A stretch of DNA of 64,000 bases from Fulvia fulva (GCF_020509005.1 NC_063021.1:2852001-2916000); one strand, 5' to 3'. Positions 1 to 14,200 are shown, numbered from the stretch's first letter. A program made the numbers and translations. The notes: a model not told the origin generated them from the sequence alone.

Positions 1-2690
1 CCCTTCAGTTTCTTAATAATGTTTCCGATCTCTATAGTAGACACTTACTAGTTAGCCTCCCTTAGCGGAGGAATGTATATTCCTAGGATGTTGCTTAGGT
101 CTACCTCTACCTAAGTCCCGAAGAAGTAGTCTACGAATGCTTTCGCTTTCCCTATCGGAGTGGTTTGCGTTTCCCCGTCTTAGTCCTATATTAAGGGAAA
201 CTGGGGCGGGGAGTTTCGTTCCTCGTCTAGTTTCCTAGCCTATTCTACTAGTCTCTAGATTTGTTCCGGGTGTTCTATAATCATCCCTATAGTTGACCTC
301 TACTCCTACGTCTTGTCTCTTCTGATCTGCCCCTTCTTTGCTTTGTACGCGTTGTTATAGGCTTCCTAGTTTGCTTAGGTACGCCGTTACTCCTATCTCC
401 TTCTTGCTCTCCTTACCTCCTTGACTTTGGCTATACACTCTAGTGTCTAGTATAGCTTCTAGTATAGCGACCATCTCTTCTTAGGTATATAGGCCTAGGC
501 TGCCCTTTGTATAGCTTCTATTAGCTACTCTACTGCTTGGTCAATCCCCTCCGTTATGTGTATATTATTAATGTTTACCTGTTCTAGTTCGCCTTCTAGC
601 CGCTACTATACTAGTGTCCACTCGGCCTACTTCTAGTAGAGCCTCCTCTTAGGTTCCCTCTCCTCCTTAACTGTGAGTTAGATGTCGGTTTGGATTGGAT
701 AGTGGTCTAATAAGGACTCTAGTTAGTCATTGACTATATAGCTTTCTACCCGTCGTGTTAAGGCGTAGGACATAAAGCATAGGTCTAGCGTGCTAGAACT
801 ATTGTTTCTAGCCTAAGTTTCTGTTCCCTTTAGCGTGATCAAGTCCATTTAGGCTGTTTCTATCTGACTAATAAGCCTCCCTACTAAGAAGTGGTGTGCT
901 AGGGTGAAGTCCGATCCCTACTTTAGGTAGTAGAGGTTGAAATCTCCTATCACGATATTGTGGTTTTGTTAGTCTATTGCTTCCGGGAGCCTTCCTAGCG
1001 TATATAGTTGTGTGCTGCTTCTAGACTCTAGAGGTAGGTTATATACGCTATAGATTAGGACCTAGCCTTGAGTTGTTTTAAGCTATACTATAGTGATATC
1101 CCTATCGGTTCTCGGCTAGGCCTACTAGTCCTCTACTAGTACCTTCTTACTAACATAGATACAAGTTCGTAGGACTCCCTCGGTTCTGTTTATTACTACG
1201 TAGTATCTCGGGTCTCGTACAGTTAATAGAATCCTAGAGTATAGGTTGATCTATAGTTCCTATATTGCTATAATGTGGTGTTCCTCCGGGTCTAAGGCTT
1301 GTAGAAAGCTCCTTTAGACCTTGTCTTTGCTTCTGTTCACATTATACTGAATGATTAATAGTCTATTAGTATGAGGCATTAGGACATATTTATGTCTAGG
1401 TCCGTTTAGTCTTGCTATTAGTCTTACTATTAGTTTTCCCGTCCCTCCTCCTGTTCTTCCCTTTAGGGTTAGCTCCCTATCATTTGGTTGATTCTTATTT
1501 GTCTATTGCTCTACGCTGCCTTATATAAGAACGTTAGTCTCCCTATTACTAGCACTATTTATAGCTCCTCTTATAGCCGGGGTCTCTTATTCGGGTGGGT
1601 GGTTCTCTCTAGTTGTTTCTGTTTACCTACTAGGAGCCTAGTTAGTGTTGTTACCCTTGCTTCCCGCGCTCTCTACTAGGCTGATAGTCTAACTAGGCAT
1701 TGGTTTGACCATGCCGGGTGTTTTCTCCTATATACTACGCATCTTGTGTCCTCCTTCCGTTTTTGGCACTCTTAGGTCGCGTGATCACTAGCATAGTATA
1801 AGTAGACTAGTGTGGCTTTGCTATACTTTAGGGCAATATGTCCGTACTGTTGACAGTTGAAACATTAAAGGATTCTATAGTTGCTCTAATAGATTTCTAT
1901 ATCTAGCCTCTTAAAGTCCTAGTATAACCCTTAGTCTAAGACCTTGTTCGCTTGCTCTAGTGTTACAACCTATAAGATTAGCGAGGAGGCCCTCTTGCCC
2001 TCCTCTATCTTCTTCTTAACCCACGCTGTCTTTGTGATCTATAGTCCTAGTACTGTTACCTAGTTTTACCTCTAGAGGTTTAGTGTATCCCTTTATATAT
2101 CAAAGGTTCGTAGGACTCTATACGCAATTACTATGTACTGTTAATAGGAGACTTTCGCTGTGCTCCCGATCTTTAGTATCTACTCCTTGTTTATTTCGAG
2201 GGCCTTCTTGTCCTATACGTATGCTATAAACAGCTTGACCCCTTTATTGTCTACCCTTGCCCCTACTATTCCCTTTACTCCGATCTTCTCGACTATCTCC
2301 CTCCCGGTCATCTTTCCTATCTCTTCCTTCTCTTTCTAGTCCGTAATATAGACTCGTAGTACTATAGTTTAAGGGGGGGTAGGTTGGCTCGCGATTATTG
2401 CCTAGGTCGTTAGGCCCTAGGTCTGTCTCGGGTCTCTTTAAGGGTTGTTTCTTACGTTTCGTATTGCTACCTCGATTGCCATATTGATCGTAGTGCTTGT
2501 TTGTCGTTTGAGCGCCTTTAGTCCCCCGAGTAGTTCGCTTATTACTCCTTTTAGTACTCTCTCCGGAAACCTCCCTTCTTCTACCGCTACCATCTCTTCC
2601 GCCTTCTTATAGAGCGTCCTCCACTCGTCTCCCCCTTGCTCTCGGTCGTCTACTGCCGTCGTCGTCGCCATTTTTCCAACTCTTAGGTCC
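1..2690 (-). mobile_element. RIP-decayed LINE (Tad/non-LTR type), 5' part, minus strand
   Basis: A degenerate non-LTR retrotransposon read on the minus strand. The only surviving open stretch is 2438-2671 (77 residues, ATG at 2671), taken as the ORF1 start. Roughly 1400-2430 looks like the rest of ORF1, and 1-1340 resembles the endonuclease part of ORF2: it parallels 8900-9720 of the LINE at 6240-11214, including a stretch near 1250-1300 matching 9600-9640 in kind. The reverse transcriptase would lie left of the window. CA and TG are almost absent and TAG triplets interrupt every frame, as expected after RIP. No target duplication is visible because the 3' end is missing. The 180 bases to 2870 are similar decayed sequence without recognised content. 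Confidence 0.7.
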
Positions 2691-2869
2691 CTATATAGGG
2701 TAGGGTTTACCTATATATCCCCCGTATAATATAGCTAGTCTAACGATCGCCTTATATATTACTCTTGCCTTATCGAATCTATCCGCGTATATACTAAAGG
2801 CTTTCGGTATAAGAGCGAAGCTAGTACTAGGAGGTAGCGCGGCGATATTAGTAGATACTAACACTTAAG

Positions 2870-5565
2870 AAAACATAGATAGATAGGAGGAGCCCCGGGG
2901 TAACTATACCTAGCGGCAACTTAACGCCTCTACTATATTAGCTAACGACTATTAACGTTTTATAAACGGTAAGGACAAAGACTAGGATCCTATCCCTTTA
3001 TTACTAGTAGAGTTTAGGGAAATGGCTAGGCTATTCAGCCGTAAGGAAGTCGATAAGGTCCTACCGCGACGGTCTAGCGTAGACTATAAGATTAAGCTAA
3101 AGAATAGTTAGACACCGCTATTTCGAAGACTATACTCCTTCTCTATACGAGAGAACGAGGTGATTAAGAAGTAGATCGACGACTAACTTAAGAAAGGTTT
3201 TATTTAGAGAAGCGTGTCACTAGTAGTAGTACCTATTCTAATAGTTAAAAAGCCGGGTAGAGGGCTACGAGTATACGTAGACTATAGAGCTCTAAACGCG
3301 CTTACGACGAAGAGTCGCTACCCGATTCTACTATTCTAAGAGACCTTAGATCGTATTACTAGCGCGTAATAGTTTACTAAGCTAGATATTATCGCTACGT
3401 TCAATCGTATCCGTATTATAGTAGGAGACGAGTAGAAAACGGCCTTTACTACTAGATATAGGTAGTTTAAGTACGTAGTTATACCTTTTAGACTATATAA
3501 TGTACTAGGAACGTTTCAGTTATTTATAAACGATATACTAAGGGAGTTTCTAGATGACTTCGTGTTATGTTACCTTAATAAAGTACTTGTCTTTAGCAAG
3601 ACAAGAGAAGAGTATATCTAATATATCCTAAAGGTTCTATAAAAGCTAGATACCGCCGGGCTCTAGTTAGATATTAATAAATACGAGTTCTTTAGACACG
3701 AGACCACTTATCTAGGTATTATCATCATAAATAAGGGCATTAAGATAGACCTAGCTAAGATTAAATGCGTTAAGAATTAGCCTATACCTACGAATGTTAC
3801 CGACATCTTATCGTTTATAGGGTTTACTAACTTCTACCGTAGGTTTATTAAGGATTTTAGTAAGATCTACTTGCCTATAACGAAGCTTACGAGGAAGAAT
3901 ATCCTATAGGACTAGTCTCTAGTATATTAATAGGCGTTCGAGGCATTAAAGTAAGTATTTATCAATATACCTACCTTAAAACACTTCTACCTAGGGCGAG
4001 AGACTACTCTAGAAATAGATGCCTTAGATTACGGAACAGTAGTAGTACTCTTATAACGTAACGAGCGAGGGGTGTTATATCCTATCGCTTATATATCTAA
4101 GAAGATAGATCCCTAGTAATATAACTACGATATCTACGGTAAGGAGCTCCTAGCTATTATATAAGCTTTCGAGGAATAGCGACCGGAGCTAACTATTAAC
4201 AAACACAGTACTAACGATTATAAGAATCTACTAGACCCGGAACCTAAGGACAAGCCGACGCTTATATACTCCGATTATAAGAACCTCGAATAGTTTATAA
4301 GCACGAAGTAATTAAACCGTAGATAAGCTCGCTAGGCCGAGTTTCTCTCGTAGTTCTTCTTTAAGATCGTCTATAGGCTAGGAGTTTAAGGTACTAAGCT
4401 AGATAGCTTAACCCGACGTTTATAGGACTTACCGAAGCCTAGAGACCTAGATAACCTACGAAACTAATAGTAGTATTAGGTGTTACTAGGCCTAGATCGT
4501 ATCCTAAACCTATTATCTACTAGAGTATTATCGGTATATAATAATAACGTTATAACCCCGCTTACGACCGCTATTCGAGGACTCTATACGTAACTAGAGG
4601 CTAAGGAAGCCGTTTTATAGCTAGAACGAGATGATCTATATACCTTGCTAAGGAAGTACCGTATCGATAACCGTTATATAGTCCTAGTCGGAGGTATAAT
4701 ATATATAAAGAATGTATATAGTAGTTATAGCCTATTCGTTCCTCCGGAGTTAGAAGACAATCTAGATAAAGGTGAAATCCCGGTACGTACTCGTATCGTA
4801 TAGGCTTTCTACGACTATATAGTAGCTAGTTACTTAGGGGACGAGAAGACGTATAAATTAGTAGCTCGTAACTATACCTAGCTAGGTATCGTACGATTTA
4901 TTAAGAGCTATATACGTGCCTACCGCGCTTACCGTACGAATAAGAACACTAATATCTAGTACCTAGGGCTATTAAGACCGCTACTAGTACTATTTAGCGC
5001 TTAGGAGGATATCTCTATTAACTTCGTAGTTAAACTACCGAAGGGAATAAGCGTAGTCGACGGACAAACGTACGAGAATATTATAACCGTTATATACCGC
5101 TTAACTAAGGAGCGACATATCATTCCTATCACCTCGATAATAGTAGAGTATTACGTACTAGTATTCCTTAAGTACGTATTTAGTAGACATAGGCTCCCGA
5201 AGTCTATTATCTCGGATTGTAGTACGTAATAGGTTTCCGAATTCTAGCGTAGGATATACGCGCTACTTAGTATTAGTCGAAAGCTGTCGTCGTCGTTCTA
5301 CCTAGAAATAGATAGATAGTCGGAGAACACGAATGAAGTAATAGAGTAATACCTATATAGCTTTATTAACTATACCTAGGACGACTAGCTAGATTAGACT
5401 CTATTAGCTAAGTTTATAGTAAACAATATAATGTCCGTAATAATAGGCGTCTTACCCTTCTATACTAATACTAGGCGTAATCTAAGGTTCTCTAAGTTTG
5501 ACTTAGACTTACCTATACTACTAATACTACACAAATAGCGACTAGACGCCGAGTCCGCGGACAAG
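2870..5565 (+). pseudogene. RIP-decayed Ty3/Gypsy pol relic (RT, RNase H, integrase)
   Basis: Read on the plus strand through many TAG and TAA stops, this is a Gypsy pol region. The RT motif [19 protein letters not shown] is readable at about 3268-3327. It is followed by the FTKLDI block near 3375, LGIIIINKGIKID near 3710 and the [12 protein letters not shown] connection motif near 3810. RNase H follows at about 4000-4400 and integrase at about 4600-5500. There is no gag and no LTR upstream. At about 5563 it runs into gag sequence of another element, so this is a truncated fragment and not a complete copy. Almost all stops lie where CAG (Gln) or TGG (Trp) would be expected, which fits RIP. 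It cannot be expressed. Confidence 0.8.
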
Positions 5566-6239
5566 GAGAAGAAGAAGGTATAAGATGCTAAGGCGAAGAA
5601 CTAGGCCCTATAACAAGAAGTCGATGACCTAAAGGCTCGGCTTAAGGCAGGAGACACTATATAGAACGGAGGTAGGGGCCGCTTAGGCCGCCGACCCTCT
5701 CGTCCCCGCCTACGCGAGACCTTACTCGAGTAGCTATTACGTAGGTATCGCGAAGCTACTAGTAGAGGTAGCGGTAGTAGTAATAACGATAGAGACGACG
5801 ATAACCGTAGCAATAATAGCCGAGGACGTAATAACGACCGTCCGCGACTAGGACCTAATAACAATAGTCGTGACTCGAGAATACGTAATACTATACGTAA
5901 TACCCGTACCTAGACACTACTAGTTGACCTTCTAGAACGTCTCTTTACTATTGACCGCACCCTTACTCGCGGTATAGAGATCGGTAAGGGTATGCCTAAC
6001 CCTAAGTACTTTAAGAACGATAACGACCTCAATTTCAATAGCTAGTATAGTAGTGTTCTCCTAAAGCTAACTATAGTAACCTTCCGTACTAAGGTAGATA
6101 GTCTACGCTTTATATATAGGTAGACGTAAGGTAATCCTTAGCGAAGTATTAAGCTAAGGATCCCTAGACCTAGACAGTAGTCCTTTAACGAGTTTAAGAC
6201 TAGAGAAGAGTTATTAGATTAGATAACACGCTAATATAG
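5565..6239 (+). pseudogene. Gypsy element B, gag segment 1 (left of the LINE insertion)
   Basis: Starts abruptly inside a coiled-coil, Lys/Glu/Gln-rich part of gag. The segment 5565-5680 is nearly the same as 63885-64000. After an Arg/Asn/Asp-rich linker comes gag capsid-like sequence (GIEIGKGMPNPKYFKNDNDL near 5970-6030). The frame is cut at 6239 by the LINE and resumes at 11233. The 5' part of gag and the 5' LTR are missing here; the related 5' arrangement is seen at 62798-64000. The sequence is RIP-mutated, with scattered TAG stops. Confidence 0.7.
6222..6239. repeat. Target site duplication of LINE, left copy
   Basis: The 18 bases GATAACACGCTAATATAG occur here and exactly at 11215-11232, directly flanking the LINE at 6240-11214. 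A duplication of this length is typical of target-primed reverse transcription. The Gypsy gag frame continues across if the insertion and one copy are ignored. Confidence 0.9.
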
Positions 6240-9200
6240 ATAGATAGATAGATTTGTCATTCCCCTGTTCTAGGACCCTATCCGGCCTATATAGGTATAT
6301 ATCTATTGTTATGTACAAAGGGAAACCCGAATAGGTGAAAACCCTTCCCGCCCCCGACTACTCCTTATCTAGATTAGCTTTCCCTCTGAACGTACGTAGT
6401 CTATGTCACTACCCCGTTAGCCCCCGCTCCTAGCCGGTCTCGTCGCGCTGCGTCGTGTCCTCTCTTCCTACACTGCTCCTACTAGGCGGTACTGTTCTAG
6501 CTAGCCCTTCTCTAGTATCTAGTTCGTAATGCGCCGTAGGTCTTCAGCGTTGTTAAGAAGTGCCCTAATCGTCCGGTTCCTCGCCTTTGCTATCCACTCC
6601 CCCCTTCCTAGCGACCACCTCGGATAGACGAGGAGTGCGTGCCGTACGTTCTAGGAGCGATAGCCGTAGGGGCAGCTAGTATTCGTGTATCCTAGGACCT
6701 TCCTCTATAATAGGTACCCCTAGAGGCCGATGTGTTCGCTTCGCAGTTAGGTTGCTATACTACTCTATACCCTCGTAAGGCGGTAGTAGATAAGCTTCGG
6801 GGGGTGCTTAACCGCGGATTTTGTAGCTAACTATTCCTTAGGTTGTCCCGCTAGCTAAGGGCGTCTACTATGCCCTACAACCTAGTTGTTCCACCTCTCT
6901 TTCTATAGTTGCTCTATAAACGATTTCTTACCTTCCTATTATATTGCTAGCTATTCGTCCCTTGCCCGGTAGTTCGGCTCGTTTCCGGGTCGAATGCCCT
7001 TATACGCTAGTACTAATTCGCGGGCCCTTACGACTGCACTAGCGATAACCTTCTATATAAGGTACTATGCCGACTTGCCTAAGTAGGAGGTCCGTAGTCC
7101 CTAGATGTATAGGTCGATCGGCGGTATAGCGGTCTCGTGCTTAAGTATCCTCGTTAGTGTCGACTTATATGCCCCGGTGACCTTCCTTAGGCATTAGTTT
7201 TAGATCTTCGCTAGCGGCGCGACGAGTCCCTTCGATAGGCAGGCCCTCTCGCCTAAGGACTATACTTGGCTACTATAGGTAAGGACTAGCCGTATAATAG
7301 CCGTATATAGAAGTCGTGACTACCGGAAGTCCGCCCCCTATATAGACGTAGTGAGCCTCTAGTATAATGCTATATTCTGTTTAGCTTTCCGTAATATTGC
7401 CTATACGTACTTCCTCTACCGTAGCGCCGGGTCTACCTTTAGTCCGAGGATCCTAAGCTGATTTACCGGGTTAGTCGTGTGCCCCTATATCTAGATAGAA
7501 GCTTATATATTGTAGAACCGTAGCCGGCGCGTAAAGTGTATTAGATTGTACTTTTCTAGGGTAAACCGAGCCCCGTGCCTCCTAGCCTAGTCCTCGTAGA
7601 TCTTGTGCTTCTCTTCTAGTAGCCTATAGTTCTCCTTAGTCGAGGAAGACTACGCTAGGATGTTTATGTCGTCTACGAAGCCGCTCGTAGCGGTGTTCTA
7701 GGATTCTAGGGCTAGGAGTAGCGTCGCTATAAAGAAGAGGAACAGAATAGGTACTAGCGTTAAGCCTTACGGGATTCTAGTATAGACTACTTAAAATAGG
7801 CTTCTATACTAGCCGACTAGGATCGACGTACTACGGTTTTGGAGGTAGGACCGTACGAAGTTAATAAGCTACTTAGGGAGTCCCTTCGACCTTAGGATAT
7901 AGAGTAGCCGCGGGTATAACACGTAGTCGAAGGCTCCCGATATATCTAGGCTAAGTAAGGAAGCTACCTTGTCCCTATTCTTATACTAGATAGCCTTTAC
8001 CTAAGAGGTAATAAGTTCTATCGCGGATAGCGTCGATCGCTATAGGCGCGTACCTATCTAGGTGTCCGGGAGTAGGGAGTATTCCTCTACCGCCTCGGAG
8101 AGTCTCGTTATAACTAGCTTCTTAAGCGCCTTCCTAAGAGTATTAAGGAGCGTAATTGGGCGGTACGACTTCACCTACGTATAGTCTTCCTTCTACGGCT
8201 TACGTAGGACCACTGTCGTCGATTGTTTAAAAGCTATCGGGTAGTATCCGGTCTGTAGGTAGGCGTTAAAGATCGCTACAACTACTAGGGCTAGTTGATC
8301 TCTACACTTCTTTAGTAGCTCGTTTAGGATCCTATCCGGCCCCGGGGCTTTCTTCGCCGGTAACTTCCTTAGTATAGCGGTAACTTCTCCCTCGGACACC
8401 TCCTATTAGACCGCGATACTAGGGGCTAGGGGAGTAGAGCTGTTTATGTCGCTTAGATCAGCCTCGACTAGGGGTAGGAAGAACTTACTAGCTAGTAGAC
8501 GCGCCTTGGCCTCGGGGTCGCTAACCGGGCCACTAGGCGATTATAGCGCTAGGATAGAGAAGGAGAGGCCCTATATAGGGTCCTGTCGGGCCCATTTCGC
8601 TAGCTTCTATATCCTCTCTAGCTTGCCGGCGATTTCTTCCACTATAGCCCTCTAGCCGACTACTTTCTCCCTCCGTATTATAGCTTTCTTCTATTAGTAT
8701 GCCTCCCTATATACGTTCTAGGCCTCCTCGCTATAGCTACTCGTCCACACCCGGCGGGCTCTCCTTGCTTCTCTTACTACCGTAGTGCACTCCGGCGTCT
8801 AGTATAGTTTGGACTATATCGTTAGTTAGGTAAGCGGAACGTGAAGTGAGGTCGCTTTTCTTATTTCGTCTGTCAACCCCTAGACTACTTCGTCTATCTC
8901 GTCTTTACTGTTATATTGCTACTACGCGATCTGGACTAGCCTCTTAGAGTTATCGAGGTACGCCTAGATGTTGGCCTAGTAGGCCTTTCCCTAGTTTGGC
9001 TTAGGGGTTCTCGCTAGTATACGTTGTATCTATATCGTAATAGAGGTCCTGACTAGCATGTGGTCTGACGACGCCTCGAGTTTATGTTCGATCCTATAGT
9101 AGGTTACCGTGTGGTAGTGGCTATCTAAGATCTAGGAGAGGTCGATCGTGCCTTAGAGTCCCTCTCTCTTCTAGGTGCCCAGGTCCTTCGGGGTATTAAG

Positions 9201-11214
9201 GGCAATTACGTTACTCGCTATCAAGTCGAGTACTTCGTCGGCTATAGGGTGCGGCTACATAAGGCTTTCCTAGGAAGGGTAGTGTATATTAAAGTCTCCT
9301 ACTACGATATGGCACCCTTGTCTCTTGAGCGCACTGTCTAGGTGTCTACAGACCCCTAGGTCGCGGCTAGACCTCGAGGCTAGCGGTTGTATATATAGGT
9401 TGTGTATCTAGGTACTACCTACGTAGAGGGAGGTAATATCGCCCCCGCCTTCTTCGTCTACGTAGTACACTACCTCCTAGTCGGATTCTAGTATGTCCTT
9501 ACTGACATAGAAGCACGTACGGGGTCTGCCGTCGCCTCGTAGGCATGTCGTGTAGCCTAGTGACTTGTAGGTCGTTAGTCTCTTATAGTGCGGGTTAATC
9601 TATAGCTCCTAGATTATAAGGACGTAGTAGACGCGCGGGTCCGCCTCGTGTAGGAAATGGTTCTAGACTATATCCTTGCTATAGTTAACGTTATACTAGA
9701 TGATACTAAGCGTGTCGAGGCTAGTCATCGGCATCGACAATCATTTCCTCTATATCGTCCTATGTCCTACTACCCTATACGTCCTAGTCTACGCCTATCG
9801 GCTATATACTAAAGGGGAGCCGGGCCTAGTTAGATTCCCTCGCCGTAGCTAGTAGAGCACGTGGCCTCCCGTACGCCCTAGGCTACGTATCCTTTATATC
9901 GTTCTCGGCCCTAGGGCGCTTATGCCCGACCGCCGCTAGTTAGTTCCGGTGTAGGCTAGCCTTACGGTCGCCGTAGAATCTTAGGGCGACGGTTCTGTTT
10001 GTGATTGCCTTGTTTTTCGCTAGTTTCCGCTATAGGCATTCCGCACTATACGATAGGTAGTGCCCCGGACAGTTCGCGTACCGTCTCGTAGTCGATGTAC
10101 AGTCCCTAGACATATAGTCTCCTATATAGTTCGAGTAGGCCTACTTGTTTATGCACGTGTAGGTTTGGTGTCTATACTATTAGCATTTGAAGCATTAGAG
10201 GACACGAAAGGATAAGGAGTGCTTTTTAACTGTCTTAAGGCTATATTGCTAGACTAGGCCTTGTTCTATCGCTAGATCCGCCGCTTTCGCGTCTTGTAGC
10301 TATACTATTAGCGCCGAGGCCTTCTTGCCTTCTAGCCATTTCCTATAGAGCCAAGTCGCCTTCTAGATTAGAGAGTTAAGAGTGACCGGGTTGTCCTCTT
10401 AGAGAGCGCGTAGGTGACCCTAGTTAGTTAGGTCAAACTCCTTAGGTATATCGTAGACTAGGATCGTGAATTGTTTCATTAAGACCTTCGCTAATGCCGC
10501 AACCTTAGATACCTACTGTAGCTATGCCTCTAGGTGCCTCCTAGTAGTAGCAGAGCTAGTATAGATCTGTAGAGTGCCGTTAGACTATTAGTTCACTACG
10601 ACCACCCCTAGTTAGTTAATTCGTTAGGCGAGCTCCTTGTTCGATAGCTTCGCAACTTCGGCCTAGTCTTCCTTTGCTACAATACGGATCGTAACTACAT
10701 CGTACGTTAGGCGGGGGCCTAGTATCGATGCCGCGACCGATGCCTAGCTATAGGGGTGTTGATTCCGGGTAGCCTTACTAATCGCCTAGGACGTCGTCCT
10801 TATTTCTTGTTGCCCTCGGTGATACGACAGTACAAGCGCCGTACGTAGCTGAGTGATCATTACCTATAGAGACCGGTAAGGGAGCTGATCGTTAGTTTCT
10901 ATACTTTTTACGTCCTCTATAAGTTGCTACTAGTTGTCTTAGGGGGGCTTCGCCTATAGGGCCGTAGGCGCCGTTAGTACCGTAGCCTAGGCTACTATTG
11001 CCTAGGAGTTGCCTAATGTAGCTAGGCACCTCCGCGGCGTTTGGAGCTGAAGAAACAGGGTGAAGAGAGCTTCAAGCTGTCTAGATTGAATAGGGTAGAA
11101 CTCCCTTAGTCCTAGGGGCAGTGGCCTGCTTTTTATATCGTTAGAATGGCCTTAATAAGAGCTTTCGAATGTGTCGTGTTTTGGCGTAGAGATCGATGAT
11201 TCCGTCAATATTCG
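6240..11214 (-). mobile_element. Near full-length Tad1-type LINE, RIP-decayed, minus strand
   Basis: A 4975-bp non-LTR retrotransposon inserted in Gypsy B. Its 3' end is at 6240, with a short (TAGA)n tract at the junction, and its 5' end is at 11214. In element order it contains an ORF1/gag-like region (about 11040-9740), an AP-type endonuclease (about 9725-8900) and a reverse transcriptase (about 8400-7400). The RT catalytic motif FVDD lies near 7664-7681. A 68-residue stretch at 8193-8399 reads KKAPGPDRILNELLKK, the classic LINE RT block. Many frames are broken by TAG stops. An exact 18-bp target duplication flanks it. It cannot encode functional protein now. Confidence 0.88.
7400..8402 (-). 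pseudogene. LINE reverse transcriptase core relic
   Basis: Minus-strand RT domain of the LINE. The best preserved piece (8193-8399) carries LPAKKAPGPDRILNELLKK and ends FKQSTTVVLRKP, matching the fingers/palm entry of Tad/Jockey-clade RTs. FVDD near 7664-7681 is the metal-binding motif. The remainder is interrupted by stops in positions that fit CAG or TGG changed to TAG. It is one part of ORF2; the endonuclease lies immediately upstream on the same strand (higher coordinates). Confidence 0.8.
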
Positions 11215-11232
11215 GATAACACGCTAATATAG
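11215..11232. repeat. Target site duplication of LINE, right copy
   Basis: Exact 18-base match to 6222-6239, marking the 5' end of the minus-strand LINE insertion. Confidence 0.9.
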
Positions 11233-14200
11233 TATACGTAATAAAGGAACTAAGGCTATAGTTAACATTACTACCTATAAGTAAGAACAAGGCGAAACCT
11301 TTATAGCCTTCTATACCCGCTACTCGAAGCTACGCGCCTAGATATTATAGACCGATAAGACCGAGCTTATACTATTCTATAACCGACTAAACCGTAAGTA
11401 CTTTATTAAGACCTTCGGCGACCGCGAAGTCGACCGCCGCCTAGATAGTATATAAGACGTTATCGAGGAGTACACTGTACTAGACGAGAGCTTCTACGAG
11501 ACAGATCGACTATACCCGTAGAAGGAGCGCCCCCGTAGTAATAGCAACTCGAACGGTAATAGCGGCTAGAATAACTAGAATAACGGTAACGTAGTTACTA
11601 GTACCGCTACCGGTATAGTAGGTGCCTTAGTATAGCGGCTACTATAGTACGCTAGTACTAAGAAGAAGGAGGATCTACCGACATATCTATAGAACCTACC
11701 TACGCTTAACCGTAAGTAGCGCGAAGACCTTAAGAAGTAGAGTAAGTACTACTACTACCGTATAGGTTCTTCCGTATCGACTAACCCTAAATACCTAATA
11801 TATAGGTACGATAGCAACTATCGCCTACCGCGTCTACGCAATACTACGCCGAATCCGAACGTAAACCTTAGTTCCCTAGTAGCCGATCTATAGTAGGGAA
11901 ATAGCACGACCGCTACCTAAGCGTAGTAGATAGCGGTTACCCGAACTTCCTAGGATAGAAAGAGTATAAGATTGAGAGACACGGAATGTAAGAGACGGTA
12001 ATAGACTATAGTAAGGAGCTTAAGATATCGGTATACGTACTAGATAAGTAATAGCTAGCTATGTACCCTTATATAGTGTTACCCGTAATAATATAATATA
12101 GAAAGGCTCGAGGCCTTATAGATTCTACTTCTACCTCTCTCTTTCTTAACTAGAAATTTATACGTAAATATATAATACCCCTAATCCCTTTAACGTAAAG
12201 CCGACGACTAATACTAGGAGATAGAACGGCCACTACGCGGTAGATTATATACGCGGCCCTTATAGACGTAGTTATTAGCGATTATTACGAGCAAATATTA
12301 TACTACGTTACCGACCTCGAATACGACATCGTCTTTAGCCTACCGTAGCTTATAGCGTACAACCTAAACATCTTCTAGGAGATAGGCGAGGTAGTATTTA
12401 GATCGGATTACTGCTTTAGTTACTATCTATAGAATAAGATATCGACAATAGTATAATCCCTAAACTACCGCGAGAAGAAGAAGTAGGCACTAGTACGGTA
12501 CGGACTAGAGCCCTTTACTAGAGAAGTAGCGAGCTTTATAGTAGGAGGGGCAGAGCTAAACGTCTTATTATATGACCTAGAAGACATAGACAATAAAGAA
12601 GTGGACTACTAGGGCGTTTCTTAACGCGCGTAGGAGATGTACGCGTACCGGCCTAGGGCTAAGTGCTTCTATATTATGCCTACTAGGCGTAAGAGGGACG
12701 GCGGAGAGCTTAAGCTAAGTGTAATAGCTACTAATAATCTAGACCAATTCTTAAATAAGCAGTTTAATCACAACCCGAAGGAGAAGTTGCCGCCGATATA
12801 CTACGATATTACGGACGCTTTCTTAGCTAAGGATTATAAAGGACTCCTACCTTACTAACTAGGCGTAGATCATAAGATTTATATTAAGCCTAATAGTCTT
12901 TAAGAGTTACTATACCGCAAGCCCTACGGCCTAGCTAAGAAGGAGAACGAGGTAGTTAAGAAATAGCTAGACGAGTAAACATCTAAAGGGAAGGTACGGA
13001 AAGTAGGGCAAAAGACGAGCTAGTCTCCTATACTAGTACTAGTAGTACGTAAGCCTAGAGGTAGGCTACGTATTTACATCGACTATAGAGGATTAAATGC
13101 GATTACTATTAAGAACCGGTATCCGATTCCCTTGATATAAGAGACGCTTAACCGTATATACGGCAAGAAGTACTTTACGAAGCTAGATATTATAGTAGCC
13201 TTTAACAAGTTACGGATAGCTAAAGGGTACGAGTAGTTAACGGCGTTAACGATACGATACGGTATCTACGAGTGTCTAGTGTTGCTATTTGGCTTATATA
13301 ACGGACGAATATCGTTCTAATTATATATTAATAAGGTCTTATAAGAACACCTAGACGACTTTGTGTCGGCCTACCTAGATAACGTACTTATCTTTAGTAA
13401 CAACTTAGAGGAGCACATTGAATACGTACGGAAGGTTCTTACTAAGCTACGCGATATAGGACTTATAGTAGACATCGATGAAAGCGAATTCTACTAATAG
13501 AAAGTGAAGTATCTTAGGCTAATTATAACCCCTAACGGCATCGAGATAGACCCCGTGAAACTCGAATGTATTCAGACATAGGAAGCTCCTAAGAACCTAA
13601 AGGATATCTAGGCCTTCCTTAGATTTGCTAACTTCTATAGGCGGTTTATCGAAACATTTTCGCGTATAGCTACTTCTCTTACAAACCTGACCAAGTCGGA
13701 CGGACTAAGTAATCATAAGAATAGAAGGATTTAATAGTCACTAGATTGCTAACGAGCCTTTAATAATTTGAAAGCTACGTTTAGCAAAGCCGGCATACTC
13801 GTATATTACGTACTAGGTAGGGAAATAGTAGTAGAGACAGATTCTTTAGATTTTATAAACGCTAGCGTACTTTCGTAGTATAACGAGAATAGTATACTTC
13901 ATCCTATAGCCTTCTACTCGAAGAAGTTAAGTCTTTAGGAGTATAACTATAAAATCTATAATAAGGAACTATTAGCTATTATTAAGGCTTTTAAGGAATA
14001 GAGACCCGAGCTTGTCTACAAGGCAGATAATAAGGACTTATAGCTAGTCAAGATTTATACCGACTATAAGAACCTGGAATACTTTATAAAGACAAAGTAG
14101 CTAAATCGGCGATAAGCGCGTTAGGCTAAGTTCTTGTTACAGTTCAACTTCAAGATAATATACCATCTAGGACTTCAAGGTACAAAGCTAGACAGCCTAA

